A stretch of DNA of 64,000 nucleotides from Actinoallomurus iriomotensis (lineage in GTDB: Bacteria > Actinomycetota > Actinomycetes > Streptosporangiales > Streptosporangiaceae). Every line of letters starts with the position of its first letter. Positions within the stretch are counted from its first letter, which is position 1. Under the pieces are notes generated by a model. It did not search any database and was not told where the DNA came from. It saw only the letters and a list, made by a program, of their open reading frames with translations. Below, piece after piece: positions 51,946-63,284 of this stretch. The DNA is taken from the NCBI RefSeq assembly GCF_030269445.1, contig NZ_BSTJ01000004.1, positions 186,001 to 250,000 of the forward strand, in the 5' to 3' direction. The position numbers and the translations under genes were made by a program.

Positions 51946-52757
51946 CCACCGCCACCACTCCCCTTCGGACCGGCAGGGTCACCCAGCTGCGCGTCCTGAA
52001 CTCCGAGTGGATCAAGCTCAGGACCTTGCGCTCCACCTTCTGGTCGCTGTTCGCCGCGATCGTCGCGACCGTGGGCCTCGGCATGCTCTTCAGCTGGGGG
52101 TTCGCCAGCCGGCTCGGCGACCACCGCCACCCCATCGAGCACGCCGCGACCATCGCGGTGACCGTGCCGCTACGGCCGTACGTCATCGCCCAGCTCGCCG
52201 TCGGGGTGCTCGGCGTCATGGTCATCACCGGCGAGTACTCCACCGGGATGATCCGCGCCACCCTGTCCGCGGTCCCCGGCCGGCTCCCCGTGCTGTGGGC
52301 CAAGGCCGCGGTGTTCAGCGTGGTCGTCCTGGTCCTGATGGAGATCGTGTCGTTCGTGACCTTCCTCGGCGGTCAGGCGATCCTGTCCACCCACCACGTC
52401 CAGGCCACGCTCTCCTCGCCGCAGGCACTCCGGATCGTCGCCGGGGTCGGGCTCTATCTCACGGTCGTCGGGCTGCTGGGCACCGCGCTCGGCGCCATCA
52501 TCCGCAGTACCGCCGGGGCCATCGCCGCGCTGTTCGGCATCCTGCTGGTGCTCCCGGTCCTCGGTGAGGTGCTCAACCTCACGTCCTGGGGCAAGCACGT
52601 CTCGCCGTACCTGCCGAGCAACGCCGGTGGCGACCTGCTCACCAACACCCCCGACCCGGGATCGCTCGGCCCGTGGACGGGGTTCGGGGTCTTCGTTCTC
52701 TACACCGCCATCGCGATGGCGGTGGCCGCGTACCTGCTCAAGCGCAGGGACGCCTGA
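51942..52757 (+). CDS. ABC exporter permease (ABC-2 type)
   Basis: 271 residues, its ATG overlapping the ATPase stop as ATGA. Six membrane spans. LNSEWIKLRTLRSTFWSLFA near the N-terminus is the standard cytoplasmic lead-in of this permease group, and VMVITGEYSTGMIRATLSAV the conserved first loop. Works with the ATPase at 51013 to expel a lipophilic drug, lipid or peptide; substrate unknown. The kinase gene follows 6 bp later. Confidence 0.88.
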   Translation: MTTATTPLRTGRVTQLRVLNSEWIKLRTLRSTFWSLFAAIVATVGLGMLFSWGFASRLGDHRHPIEHAATIAVTVPLRPYVIAQLAVGVLGVMVITGEYSTGMIRATLSAVPGRLPVLWAKAAVFSVVVLVLMEIVSFVTFLGGQAILSTHHVQATLSSPQALRIVAGVGLYLTVVGLLGTALGAIIRSTAGAIAALFGILLVLPVLGEVLNLTSWGKHVSPYLPSNAGGDLLTNTPDPGSLGPWTGFGVFVLYTAIAMAVAAYLLKRRDA

Positions 52758-52763
52758 CGATCG

Positions 52764-53990
52764 ATGATCGCTTCTTCGCCCGAGGCCGGCCCCGGCGCAC
52801 TCGTCGTGCGCTGGGGCCTTCGCCTGCGTGCGCTCGCCGGACGGCATCCCGCCGCCGTCGACAGCGCGTTCGCGCTCGTCGTGCTTCTGTTCGGGGTACC
52901 TCACCTGTTCCGGGAGCCGCCGAAGCAGCCTCTTCTCGGCTGGGCGCTGCAGATCTCGCTGCTCGTGCCGCTGATCTGGCGGCGACGTACGCCGTTCACG
53001 GCCTTCAGCGTGGTCGCGGCGCTGGCGTTCGCCCAGTGGCTCGGCGGAGTACTCCTGTCGACCGGAGACGTCGCCGTGCTCATCGCGCTGTACTCGGTCG
53101 CGGCCCACTCGACGCTGCGGCGGCTGCTCGTAGCGGCGGGCATCGTGGAACTCGGCGTCGCGCTGGCCACCGTTCAGTGGGCCCCGCCGGGCCACCTGCA
53201 GAAGGTCTTCGTCCTGTTGTCCGGGATGACCACGGCCGCCGCCGTCATCGGGCTGAACATGCGCACCCGCCGCGCCTACCTGGCGTCAGTGGAAGACCGC
53301 GCCGCCCGCCTCGAGAAGGAGCGCGACCAGCAGGCGCAGATCGTCGCCGCCGAGGAACGCGCGCGCATCGCCCGCGACGTCCACGACATCGTCACCCACA
53401 GCCTGTCGGTCATGGTCGCCCTCACCGACGGCGCCGCGTACGCCCTCCCGGTCGCACCGGAGCGGGCCGCCGAGGCCGTGTCCAAGTCGTCGGAGATCGG
53501 GCGTCAGGCCATCGCGGAGATGCAGCGCGTCCTGGACGTACTCCGCCAGGACGCCCCGCCCTCCGCCGGGCTACGGCGCCCGCAGCCGGGGCTGGGCCAG
53601 CTCGACGCGTTGCTCACCGAGGTCCGCGCCGCGGGGCTCCCGGTGGAGTTCGTGGTCACCGGGCAACCGCCCGCCATGGCCTCCGGGGCCGAACTCACCA
53701 TCTACCGTCTCGTCCAGGAGGCGCTCACCAACGTCCGGAAGCACACCCCGCCGGGCACCGGCGCCCGGGTACGGCTCGAGTACACCGCGGCGCACGTGGA
53801 GGTCGAGATCACCGATGACGGGCGGCCGGCCGCCGGCGTTCCGGCGGGGCGGCGCACCGGCCACGGCATCGCCGGGATGCGCGAACGCGTCGCGGTGTAC
53901 GGCGGCCGGTTGCGTGCCGGTCCGCTGCCCGACGGCGGCTGGCGGGTCCACGCGCGCTTCGAACCGTCCCAGCTGAGGAGCACCCGATGA
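52764..53990 (+). CDS. NarL/DesK-type sensor histidine kinase
   Basis: 408 residues. The N-terminal third has five or six membrane spans and almost no extracellular domain, suggesting that it senses the membrane or the transporter itself. The HisKA_3 box is ARIARDVHDIVTHSLSVM with the phospho-acceptor His. The ATPase domain has LVQEALTNVRKHTPPG and GHGIAGMRERVAVYGG. Such kinases commonly sit with ABC exporters for cell-wall-active agents and are switched by transport activity. The RR gene overlaps its stop. Confidence 0.9.
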   Translation: MIASSPEAGPGALVVRWGLRLRALAGRHPAAVDSAFALVVLLFGVPHLFREPPKQPLLGWALQISLLVPLIWRRRTPFTAFSVVAALAFAQWLGGVLLSTGDVAVLIALYSVAAHSTLRRLLVAAGIVELGVALATVQWAPPGHLQKVFVLLSGMTTAAAVIGLNMRTRRAYLASVEDRAARLEKERDQQAQIVAAEERARIARDVHDIVTHSLSVMVALTDGAAYALPVAPERAAEAVSKSSEIGRQAIAEMQRVLDVLRQDAPPSAGLRRPQPGLGQLDALLTEVRAAGLPVEFVVTGQPPAMASGAELTIYRLVQEALTNVRKHTPPGTGARVRLEYTAAHVEVEITDDGRPAAGVPAGRRTGHGIAGMRERVAVYGGRLRAGPLPDGGWRVHARFEPSQLRSTR

Positions 53991-54646
53991 TCAACGTTCT
54001 CCTCGTCGACGACCAGCCGTTGCTGCGCATGGGCTTCCGGCTGGTGCTGGAGACCCAGCCCGACATCGCCGTCGTCGGTGAGGCCGGCGACGGCGCCGAG
54101 GCCCTCGCGCAGGTCGCCTCGGCCGGCCCCGACGTGGTGCTCATGGACGTACGGATGCCGGGCATGGACGGCCTTGAGGCCACCGAGCGGATCACCCGCG
54201 ACCACGCCGGCTCGCGCGTCCTCATCCTCACGACGTTCGACCTCGACGAGTACGCGTTCGCCGCCCTCCACGCCGGCGCCGCCGGATTCCTGCTCAAGAA
54301 CGTCCAGCCCGCCGAACTGATCGCGGGCATCCGTACGGTCGCCGCCGGCGACGGCGTCGTCGCGCCCCGGCTCACCCGCGTGCTCATCGAGACGTTCACC
54401 CGCCGGAACCCCGCACGGCCCGGCCCGGCCGACGACCCGCGCCTCGGCCGGCTCACCGACCGGGAACGCGAAGTGCTGATCGAGATGGCCAAGGGACTCT
54501 CCAACGCCGAGATCGCCACCGAACTCGGGCTGTCGGAGGCGACCGTGAAGACACACGTCAGCCGCATCCTGCCCAAACTCGGCCTCCGCGACCGTGTCCA
54601 GGCCGTCGTACTGGCTTATCAGACCGGCCTACTGCGACCGCCGTAG
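53987..54646 (+). CDS. NarL/LuxR-family response regulator
   Basis: 219 residues, ATG overlapping the kinase stop as ATGA. Receiver domain: NVLLVDDQPLLRMGFRLVLE, phospho-acceptor Asp in VVLMDVRMPGMDGLE, Lys in FLLKNVQPAEL. The C-terminal LuxR helix-turn-helix is RLTDREREVLIEMAKGLSNA followed by EIATELGLSEATVKTHVSRI. It probably activates its own ABC/kinase operon. A perfect BlaI-type palindrome lies 58 bp after its stop and belongs to the next gene. Confidence 0.93.
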   Translation: MINVLLVDDQPLLRMGFRLVLETQPDIAVVGEAGDGAEALAQVASAGPDVVLMDVRMPGMDGLEATERITRDHAGSRVLILTTFDLDEYAFAALHAGAAGFLLKNVQPAELIAGIRTVAAGDGVVAPRLTRVLIETFTRRNPARPGPADDPRLGRLTDREREVLIEMAKGLSNAEIATELGLSEATVKTHVSRILPKLGLRDRVQAVVLAYQTGLLRPP

Positions 54647-54704
54647 ACCAGGGACCTGCCCCGATCCGAGTGATCCGCTTACGTCCGCATTACTATCGAA
54701 AGCG

Positions 54705-54720
54705 TACTACTGCAGTAGTA
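54705..54720. promoter_or_regulatory. Perfect 16-bp BlaI-type operator (site 2)
   Basis: TACTACTGCAGTAGTA is an exact palindrome 37 bp upstream of the start codon at 54758, a position that would block transcription of the GT39-like gene. It is the best of three related sites in this window and resembles operators described for BlaI/MecI repressors, built on TAC/GTA half-sites. Confidence 0.72.
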
Positions 54721-54757
54721 GGCATTCGTGTCCGTCGCGGTAGTGAATGAGGGTCGC

Positions 54758-56323
54758 ATGTCCATGGTTAACGGCGAGGAAGCGGCGACGCCTTCTCCGG
54801 CGGGCCGCGGTTCTGCGCGCGAGGACCTCGGTCGCGGTGTTGTCAGTCCGCCGGCCGGACCGAGTACGCACTCCCGGCGTCTGGTGCTCGCTCTGGGCGT
54901 TGTCGCCGTCGGCTACGGACTCGTCCAGCTCCTCGTGACCAGCCGCGTGCCGCTCGGCTGGGACGAGACGGTCTATGTCAGCCAGGTCGCGCGCGGGGTG
55001 CCGGCCGCGGTCTTCTCCGCCCCGCGGGCCCGCGGGACCGTGCTGCTCGTCGCACCGGTTTCACTGATCACCGACTCGGTGATCGCGGTCCGGGTGTATC
55101 TGAGCCTGGTGTCGGCGGCCTGCCTCGCCGCCGCCTTCTGGCCCTGGCTGAGACTCCGCCGCAGCCTCATCGTGCCGCTGGCCGCGGCACTGTTCGCGGT
55201 CCAGTGGCTGACCATCTTCTACGGCAACGAGGCCATGCCCAACCCCTACGTCGCCTTCGGCGCCGTGGCCTCCGTGGGGTGGTTCCTCCGCGCCGTCGCC
55301 GAACCCCGGGCGTGGACGCCGCGGGTGGGGTTGATCGCCGCGTTGGCCGTCACCGCGTTGATGCGGCCCTTCGACGCCGTCTGGATCGCCCTGCCGCTGC
55401 TGGCCGCCGGCGCGGTCAAACGGCGCCGGGGACCGTCGCTGTCGGCGCTGTGCGGTCTGGCCATCGGATGGGCCGAGTGGATCGTCGAGGCGTACGTCTC
55501 GTACGGCGGACCGCTCGCGCGGCTGCACGGCGCCGGGGCCGAGAACGAGACCGGCCTGCACTTCAGCCTCGTCGCCCACCTGCGCGCACTCGACGGGCCG
55601 CTGCTGTGCCGCCCACCCGTCGACTGCGGCGCCGTCCCGCGCCTGGACGTTCTGTGGTTCGCCGCGATCCCCGTTCTGGCGATGGCGGGTCTGGCCGTCC
55701 TGCGCCACCAGCGATCCCCGTACCTGCCCGCCGCCGCGCTCGCGACGACCACCGCCGCCACCATCGCGGCCTCCTACCTGCTGATCGTCGGCTACGCCGC
55801 GCCCCGCTTCCTCCTCCCCGCGTACGCGCTGGCCGCGCTGCCGGTCGCCGAAGGCATCACCGGACTGTGCCGGCTGCCTCCCCGCCGGCTACGCGTCCCA
55901 GCCGTCGTCGTCGCCGTCGTGAGCATCGCGGCCTACGCCGGTCTGCAGGCCCGTACCCTGGCGCGCCTGGTGCCGTACGAGGTGCGCGTTCGATCCGCCG
56001 ACCGTCAGGTCGCCGACCGGGTCGAACGGCTCGGCGTCACCGCACCGTGCCTGTTGTACGGGCACGATGCCGTCCAGATCGCCTACTACGCGCGTTGTTC
56101 GTCACGCGGCATCTGGTCCGACTGGGGCGGTGCCCAAACCCCCACCGCCATCACGGCCGCGCTCGCGGCCGGCCGGCACGTCGCCGTCATCAGCCGGACG
56201 AAGAAGGCGCCGGCGCCGTTCCTGACCACCTGGCAGCGCCGCAAACTCACCGGCGTCACCGGCACCGGCCACTGGTACGCCTTCCTTCCGCCGGCCGCCT
56301 CCGCCCACCCGCCCGCGCGATGA
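54758..56323 (+). CDS. Membrane GT39-like glycosyltransferase, BlaI-operator controlled
   Basis: 521 residues from the ATG at 54758 (GAGGG upstream; a GTG at 54728 is less likely as it lies 8 bp from the operator). After 40 hydrophilic residues come about 10 membrane spans. The first outer loop has RVPLGWDETVYVSQVARG, with the Asp-Glu pair of GT-C/GT39 enzymes. A soluble C-terminal domain of some 110 residues follows. By family it moves a sugar from a polyprenyl-phosphate to an outer-face acceptor. The operator upstream ties it to the BlaI/M56 pair, suggesting envelope remodelling in response to the same signal. Confidence 0.78.
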   Translation: MSMVNGEEAATPSPAGRGSAREDLGRGVVSPPAGPSTHSRRLVLALGVVAVGYGLVQLLVTSRVPLGWDETVYVSQVARGVPAAVFSAPRARGTVLLVAPVSLITDSVIAVRVYLSLVSAACLAAAFWPWLRLRRSLIVPLAAALFAVQWLTIFYGNEAMPNPYVAFGAVASVGWFLRAVAEPRAWTPRVGLIAALAVTALMRPFDAVWIALPLLAAGAVKRRRGPSLSALCGLAIGWAEWIVEAYVSYGGPLARLHGAGAENETGLHFSLVAHLRALDGPLLCRPPVDCGAVPRLDVLWFAAIPVLAMAGLAVLRHQRSPYLPAAALATTTAATIAASYLLIVGYAAPRFLLPAYALAALPVAEGITGLCRLPPRRLRVPAVVVAVVSIAAYAGLQARTLARLVPYEVRVRSADRQVADRVERLGVTAPCLLYGHDAVQIAYYARCSSRGIWSDWGGAQTPTAITAALAAGRHVAVISRTKKAPAPFLTTWQRRKLTGVTGTGHWYAFLPPAASAHPPAR

Positions 56324-56368
56324 CCGAACCGCTGAACCGCCGCCACGGCCGCGCGTGGTCGCGCACGG

Positions 56369-56941
56369 TCAGAAGTTCAGGTAACGCTCCAGCCGTATGG
56401 GCTCGGTGCTGCCCTTCACATAAACGTCGGCCGTCAGGTTGAACATCCCCCAGGCCGCCGTGGTGAGCTCGAAGCCGGTCGAGCGATTCGTGACGACGCG
56501 GTCGGGGTCTCGGAAAGTCGGGTGCAAATGGTAGACGACCTTGGTGACACGGTCGAGATCGGAGTCGCTGTCGCCCTCAAGGGCGATGCGGAGCCGGAAG
56601 TATCTGTAGCCGTTGCGGTCGAGTGCACTGTCGCGGTGCGCGCTGTGGACCAGATGGACTCTGGGAGCGGCATCGGTTGAGGGCTCGGTGAGTTCGGCCA
56701 GTGGCGGCGGCACTTCAAGAACGGGCTGCGCGCCCGGCTGGGGCTCGACCCCGGCCGCGGTCTGCGGGGACGAGGGTCCGAGCTTTATCCCTGATGCCCC
56801 CGCCTCGAAGGAGTCGCCGCGCTCGACTCGGCTGTTGATCGCTTCGATGAGTCGCCCCAAGCCGGCGCGGAACTTGAATGCGAAGGTCAGCACCACGACC
56901 GGCCAGATCAGAGCCTGCAGAAAAGGTATCCAGTCCTTCAT
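56369..56941 (-). CDS. Membrane-anchored prokaryotic YEATS (pYEATS) domain protein
   Basis: 190 residues from the ATG at 56941 (GGGAGAAG upstream). Residues 1-24 (MKDWIPFLQALIWPVVVLTF) form a membrane anchor, followed by a linker including GDSFEAGASGIKLG. Residues about 105-190 are a beta-sandwich, with YRYFRLRIALEGDSDSDLDR, VTKVVYHLHPTFRDPDRVV and ERYLNF, the pattern of pYEATS domains. In published genome surveys these domains are linked to membrane-anchored conflict or stress sensors. No effector domain is fused here and no obvious partner is adjacent. Convergent with the GT39-like gene, 45 bp apart. Confidence 0.75.
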   Translation of the reverse strand: MKDWIPFLQALIWPVVVLTFAFKFRAGLGRLIEAINSRVERGDSFEAGASGIKLGPSSPQTAAGVEPQPGAQPVLEVPPPLAELTEPSTDAAPRVHLVHSAHRDSALDRNGYRYFRLRIALEGDSDSDLDRVTKVVYHLHPTFRDPDRVVTNRSTGFELTTAAWGMFNLTADVYVKGSTEPIRLERYLNF

Positions 56942-57581
56942 TCTTCTCCCAGGTACTCCGCCAGGTCGGTGCCGACCGCCGACGCATTCTTTCACCGGGC
57001 CTGTACGAGTCACAACACAATCCGCGCTGACCGATAGTCCAAGCCATGTGGGGCCTGGGCGTGCGGATTCCCGCTGGTCACCGAGCGCGTGAGTGCCGAC
57101 ACAGACGCTGATTCTCTCTGCGAGTCGCCGGGGCGGCTCACGTCACGGAGCCATTCGATCTCGGCTCGGACATCAGGCCGGCCATAGAGCCGGGAGCGTG
57201 AGATGCCGCTATGCCCAGCGAACGCACCTGATTGACATCCGCGAAAACCTCATTGCCCGCATCGAGCTTGCCTGTTCCATTCCCATCGAACTCGAGGCCG
57301 CGCACCGCGCAACGAAGCGTCGTTCAGGGCTCTGGAACGCAACAAGGCGATGCGCAGGCGGTGGCAAGGATTCCATCGACACCGGTCAGGCCGCTCTCAC
57401 GCCAAGCGGCCGGGTCGCGGCGCACCGTACGACCGCATTCCCGGCCTGAAGGAACCCCGCCCCGAGGGAGCATCTGCGACCCGTGCGGGCGCGCGTCATC
57501 GGGCCGGGCGGCGGCACGTCGCCGGAGCCGAAGTGGCGCCCGCATGGCCAGAACCGACCGCCGCAAGCATCGTCGACGGCC
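56942..57581. other. Gene-poor gap with a recombinase-like scrap
   Basis: 640 bp. Apart from the short coding-like scrap at 57201-57330 no frame has a start signal, GC3 bias or domain. The region contains the promoter of the leftward pYEATS gene and the 3' end region of the leftward DUF5941 gene. No terminator hairpin stood out. Confidence 0.45.
57201..57330 (+). pseudogene. Possible fragment of a site-specific recombinase
   Basis: In one frame the DNA gives CRYAQRTHLIDIRENLIARI followed by ELACSIPIELEAAHRATKRR. The stretch with HLxDIRxNLxARI resembles a segment that recurs near the C-terminus of actinobacterial integrase/recombinase-type proteins. Nothing on either side continues the homology. 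Based on pattern memory only; a translated search would decide. Confidence 0.28.
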
Positions 57582-58271
57582 TCAGTCGACGTCGGGCGGA
57601 GCGGTCTCGGCGACATCCTCTTCTTCGAGGTCGGCCATGACTCCGCGCTGGTCGGTACGGCTCCAGGCATGGACGCTCTCGGCGACGAAAAGGACGCCGA
57701 GGTAGAACGTGAGCACCGCGTAAGCCGGCCACGCGATGTGCGCGATGGCGGCGATGCCCGCGATGAGCATCCGGCCGTCCCAGCCCAGTCCGGCGTCGAA
57801 GACCCAGGCGGCCGGCCACAGCCGTTGCCTGGTCCGGTAGACGGTGTCGTAGTGATGGAAGGCCAGGACGCCGAGGAGCACGTAGACCAGCGGCTTGGGA
57901 ACCGCGTGAGAGAAGCCCACGGTGGCGAGGTAGCCGTACTCGATGAGCCGGATGATGATGGGCGCCGCCCAGTCCAGCCGCCCGCCGTGCGGGTGCGCCG
58001 AGCCCGGGCCGGCCAGCAGCAGCGCCAGCACGGGGGCGAGTAGCACGAGACTGGTCTGGCCGCCGACACCGGCGACCAGCAGGACGAGCGTGACGACGGC
58101 GGCCACGATCAGCGGCGGCAGGGGAGGCAACTGCCCGCGGGCCAGCCGACCCAGGACGCCCGCGATCGGCCCGTCGTCGCGATAGGCCGCCAGCCGGCGC
58201 GCGTGGAAGGCGGCCTCGTCGTCGGCGAATGGCGCCGCCCGCGCTGCGAGTGGATTGTTCGGCATGGTCAC
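57582..58271 (-). CDS. Stand-alone DUF5941 membrane protein
   Basis: 229 residues with about five membrane spans. AYRDDGPIAGVLGRLARGQL and PPLPPLIVAAV, then GSAHPHGGRLDWAAPIIIRL, IEYGYLATVGFSHAVPKPLV and LAFHHYDTVYRTRQR match the DUF5941 module. In many actinomycetes that module is the C-terminal part of large CDP-alcohol phosphatidyltransferase proteins; here it is alone. The Asp/His-containing loops recall metal-dependent lipid enzymes, but no activity is known. It is divergent from blaI, so the operator site 3 between them could repress both. Confidence 0.75.
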   Translation of the reverse strand: MTMPNNPLAARAAPFADDEAAFHARRLAAYRDDGPIAGVLGRLARGQLPPLPPLIVAAVVTLVLLVAGVGGQTSLVLLAPVLALLLAGPGSAHPHGGRLDWAAPIIIRLIEYGYLATVGFSHAVPKPLVYVLLGVLAFHHYDTVYRTRQRLWPAAWVFDAGLGWDGRMLIAGIAAIAHIAWPAYAVLTFYLGVLFVAESVHAWSRTDQRGVMADLEEEDVAETAPPDVD

Positions 58272-58329
58272 GTGTGTCTCCGAGTCGTATGGGTCCGGCT
58301 GCGGGGCGCGTCCGCCGCGACGACCTATC

Positions 58330-58362
58330 TACTATTGGAGTAGTACTCGGCGGATAGTACTA
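58330..58362. promoter_or_regulatory. BlaI-type operator between DUF5941 gene and blaI (site 3)
   Basis: TACTATTGGAGTAGTA at 58330-58345 matches 14 of 16 positions of site 2. A second element, ATAGTACTAG, follows at 58354-58362, so TAGTACT occurs twice, 14 bp apart. The pair lies 56-39 bp before blaI in the divergent promoter region, as expected for autoregulation and joint control of the DUF5941 gene. Confidence 0.68.
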
Positions 58363-58400
58363 GCTGATGCGTATGATGCCGACATGGATGGGGAGGCTCG

Positions 58401-58787
58401 ATGAACGCATCGCCGGAAGAAAGCCCGCCCGGCCGGCGCCCGCCGGGCATGCTGGAGGACGAGTTGCTCGCGGTGCTGTGGGCCACCGGCCGGCCGATGA
58501 CCCCGGGCGACGTGCAGGTCCACCTCGGCCACCGGCTCGCCTACACCACCGTGATGTCGACCCTCACCCGCCTGTATCGCAAAGGCCTGGTCACCCGGGA
58601 ACCGACCGGACGCGGCTACACCTACACCCCCGCGGTGAACGAGGCCGACCACACCGCCCGGGCGATGACCGAGCTGCTGAGCCGCCGGACCGACCGCGCC
58701 GGCGTGCTCACCCGCTTCGTCTCCTCCCTGCCCCCGGAGGACGAGGCGTTGCTGCAACGGCTGCTCCGCGGCGAAGACGGCCCCTGA
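58401..58787 (+). CDS. BlaI/MecI/CopY-family transcriptional repressor
   Basis: 128 residues, GGGGAGG before the ATG. The winged helix is typical: MLEDELLAVLWATGRPMTPG, then VQVHLGHRLAYTTVMSTLTR with the recognition helix and KGLVTREPTGRGYTYTP as the wing. The C-terminal dimerisation helices (about residues 80-125) contain the region where the BlaR1 system triggers cleavage in relatives. It should bind TACTACTnCAGTAGTA-like palindromes, three of which occur in this window. The M56 gene begins 1 bp after its stop, forming the classic repressor/protease pair. No copper-type CxC motif is present, so a CopY-like metal repressor is unlikely. Confidence 0.92.
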   Translation: MNASPEESPPGRRPPGMLEDELLAVLWATGRPMTPGDVQVHLGHRLAYTTVMSTLTRLYRKGLVTREPTGRGYTYTPAVNEADHTARAMTELLSRRTDRAGVLTRFVSSLPPEDEALLQRLLRGEDGP

Positions 58788-58788
58788 C

Positions 58789-59799
58789 ATGCACGTCATC
58801 GTCTACCTGCCGTTCGTGGTCTCCGCGCTCCTCGCGATCGCCGGACCACGACTGGCGCGCCGGATGCCGCCCAGGGCCGGCACGCGCCTCCTGCTCACCG
58901 CCGCGCTGGGCTGCGCGGTGACCGTGCCGCTGACGCTGGGCCTGCTGGCGTGGACGCTGATCGCGCGACTGCCGCTGGTGGCCGCCGTCGGCGCCTGGTC
59001 CGGCGACCACCTTCACCACCACGACCCGGTCCCGGCACCGGCCGCCAAGGCGGCCTGCGTCACGCTCGCCGCGCTGGCGTGCGCGCTCGCCTTCGCGACG
59101 GCACGCCGGCTGCGCGCGCTGCACCACGTACGGCGCGAAGCCCGGCGGCTCGGAGACGGGCATCTCGTCGTCATCGACGAGCCGGGGATCGAGGCGTTCG
59201 CCGTTCCGACCCGCGACGAGCGGGGCGGCCGGATCGTGGTCTCCACCGGAATGCTGCGCACCCTCACCGACGACGAACGCCGCGTGCTGCTGGCCCACGA
59301 GACCGCACACCTGAACCACCGTCACCACCGCCACCGCACCCTGGCCACCCTCATCGCCGCGGCCAACCCGATCCTGGCCACGCTCCCCGCGGCCATCCAC
59401 CACCTCACCGAACGCTGGGCCGACGAAGACGCGGCGGCCACCACCGACGACCGGCACCTCGCCGCCCGGGCACTCGCCCGCGCCGCGCTCGCCGCCCACG
59501 AAGAGAAACGGCGGACCTCCCCTGGCGACGCGGTGCTGTGCTTCGGCAAGGCAGGCGTCGGCGACCGGGTACGCGCGCTACTCGCCGGCACTCCACGACG
59601 CCGCCCCGCCATCGCGGCGCTCCTACTCGCCCTCCTCACCGCGGCCCTGCTCAGCACCGTCGAAGCCGGACACGACAGCGCCCAACAGCTCGACCAGGCC
59701 CGCGACCGCTACCACGCCCGGCCGATCGGCGTCTCCGCCGCCGCCCTCCACGAGGTGCGCCACCTCACCGCCGTCGTCGAACACCGCCTCCACCACTGA
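58789..59799 (+). CDS. M56-family (BlaR1-like) membrane metalloprotease
   Basis: 336 residues. Three to four membrane spans; between the second and third lies the cytosolic zinc protease site LLAHETAHLNHRHHR, an HExxH (HETAH). The C-terminal part ends after a final span with about 50 residues, so the large penicillin-binding sensor domain of staphylococcal BlaR1 is absent. Such short M56 proteins are usual in actinobacteria; the signal they sense is not established. It should cleave or trigger cleavage of the BlaI-type repressor, releasing the three operators. Confidence 0.9.
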   Translation: MHVIVYLPFVVSALLAIAGPRLARRMPPRAGTRLLLTAALGCAVTVPLTLGLLAWTLIARLPLVAAVGAWSGDHLHHHDPVPAPAAKAACVTLAALACALAFATARRLRALHHVRREARRLGDGHLVVIDEPGIEAFAVPTRDERGGRIVVSTGMLRTLTDDERRVLLAHETAHLNHRHHRHRTLATLIAAANPILATLPAAIHHLTERWADEDAAATTDDRHLAARALARAALAAHEEKRRTSPGDAVLCFGKAGVGDRVRALLAGTPRRRPAIAALLLALLTAALLSTVEAGHDSAQQLDQARDRYHARPIGVSAAALHEVRHLTAVVEHRLHH

Positions 59800-60450
59800 C
59801 GCTTTCACCGCAGAACCCGGATGAGCGGTCAGATCCCCGAGATGTGGGCGAGGTGGCCGACGGCCGCGGTGACGGCCATCGCCAGACCTCCCCCGATCAC
59901 GACGCGGAGCGCGGGGCGCAGGGGATGGCTGCCGGCGACCACGGCGCCGAGGACGCCGGCGACGGCCAGGCCGCAGAGGGTCACCGCGACGATGAGCCAC
60001 AGCCGCGTCGCGGAACTCGGCGCCAGGAGGCCGAGGAAGGGAATCAGCCCGCCCATCAGGAAGCTGGCCGCCGAGGCGGCGGACGCCTGCAGGGGACGGG
60101 CGGCGGTCGTCTCGCTCTGCCCGAGCTCGTCTCGCAGGTGCGCGTGGAGCGGGTCGGTCCGGTGGAGGGCCATGGCGACCTGCCGGGCCAGCTCGTACGG
60201 GATCCCGCGCGCCTGGTAGATGCCGGTGAGCTCGTCGAGTTCGCCTTCGGGATCCTGCCGGAGCTCGGTCCGTTCCCTCGCCGCGTCGGCGCGTTCCAGG
60301 TCGGCCTGCGAGCTGACCGAGACGTACTCGCCGGCGGCCATGGCCATCGAACCCGCGGCGACACCGGCCAGGCCGGCCGTGACGATGGTTCCGGTACTCG
60401 CCTGGCTGGCGGCGACGCCGACCATCAGGCCGGCGGTCGACACCAGCCCG

Positions 60451-63156
<2,706 letters not shown>

Positions 63157-63284
63157 CGGGTCTCCCACCTGTCATCGTGCCGACGCGACGGTCGCCGGGG
63201 GCGGCTTCCAGTCTGTGCGGACGTCGATCAGGCGGACAGGGACGAAGGTCCCCCCTCTGCTTCAGCCGGGTCCGGTCAGGATCG

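Noticed and set aside
58401-58787. CopY-type copper repressor
   Set aside because: It lacks the C-terminal CxC metal-binding cysteines and is followed by an M56 protease gene, the hallmark of BlaI-type systems.
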